From NCBI GenBank assembly GCA_014239625.1, contig JAAZYN010000336.1:1-5200 (forward strand): DNA of 5,200 nt, read 5' to 3'. Below are positions 5,183 through 5,200 of this stretch, piece by piece (the stretch's first letter is position 1; each line of letters opens with the position of its first letter). This stretch comes from Myxococcales bacterium (GTDB taxonomy: Bacteria > Myxococcota_A > UBA9042 > PHBI01 > JAAZYN01). A program made the position numbers and the translations under genes. The notes beneath the pieces are model-generated. The model did no database searches, was not told where the DNA came from, and saw only the letters and a program-made list of their open reading frames with translations.

Positions 5183-5200
5183 ATGAAGATCACACGTCGA
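5183..5200 (+). CDS. Possible start of a gene running off the window
   Basis: ATG at 5183 begins MKITRR, with a G-rich stretch GGGGG (5171-5175) seven bases upstream that could serve as a Shine-Dalgarno. A Lys/Arg-rich opening suits a signal peptide or a DNA-binding N-terminus. Six codons allow no identification. Confidence 0.35.

Noticed and set aside
4483..5200. tmRNA (ssrA) or tRNA near smpB
   Set aside because: No T-loop GGTTCGA with a CCA-type end, nor the conserved tmRNA 5' sequence, was found on either strand.

Overview
This is high-GC DNA whose protein style points to a predatory or fruiting deltaproteobacterium-type organism (Myxococcota, probably Polyangia). The evidence is a secreted matrixin-type zinc protease with tandem Cys-rich repeats and a MYXO-CTERM-like surface-sorting tail, plus a protein tail ending in the Gly-rich, LSGxF style common in Polyangia membrane proteins. 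The assignment rests on recognition of these styles, not on a database search.

Layout: (1) Positions 1-351, plus strand, hold the 3' end of an open frame. Its first ~37 residues read as the C-terminal actin-fold segment of MreB, but it then switches without a frame break into the membrane-spanning tail of an unrelated envelope protein. (2) Positions 352-580 are a convergent intergenic gap with two back-to-back hairpins and a 15-bp direct repeat. (3) Positions 581-3462, minus strand, form a probable two-gene operon: a 210-residue secreted protein first, then 56 bp, then a 730-residue secreted metalloprotease. The Shine-Dalgarno of the first gene is one arm of a perfect 6-bp inverted repeat. 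(4) Positions 3463-4014 have no convincing gene but contain a 9-bp-arm inverted repeat. (5) Positions 4015-4482, minus strand, are smpB, the tmRNA-binding protein of trans-translation. (6) Positions 4483-5182 are about 700 bp without a convincing gene, less GC-rich towards the right. They carry a pair of direct repeats two helical turns apart, reminiscent of IS21-family ends, and three hairpins in about 110 bp. (7) At 5183 an ATG opens a reading frame that runs off the window.

Functionally, the centre is an export and surface-protease module: both proteins carry signal peptides, and the protease is probably held at the outer surface through its C-terminal tag. smpB is a housekeeping ribosome-rescue gene unrelated to it. 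No ssrA, tRNA, rRNA, CRISPR array or intact mobile element was seen. The items most worth checking are the mreB chimera at the left edge and the hairpin over the start of the 210-residue gene.
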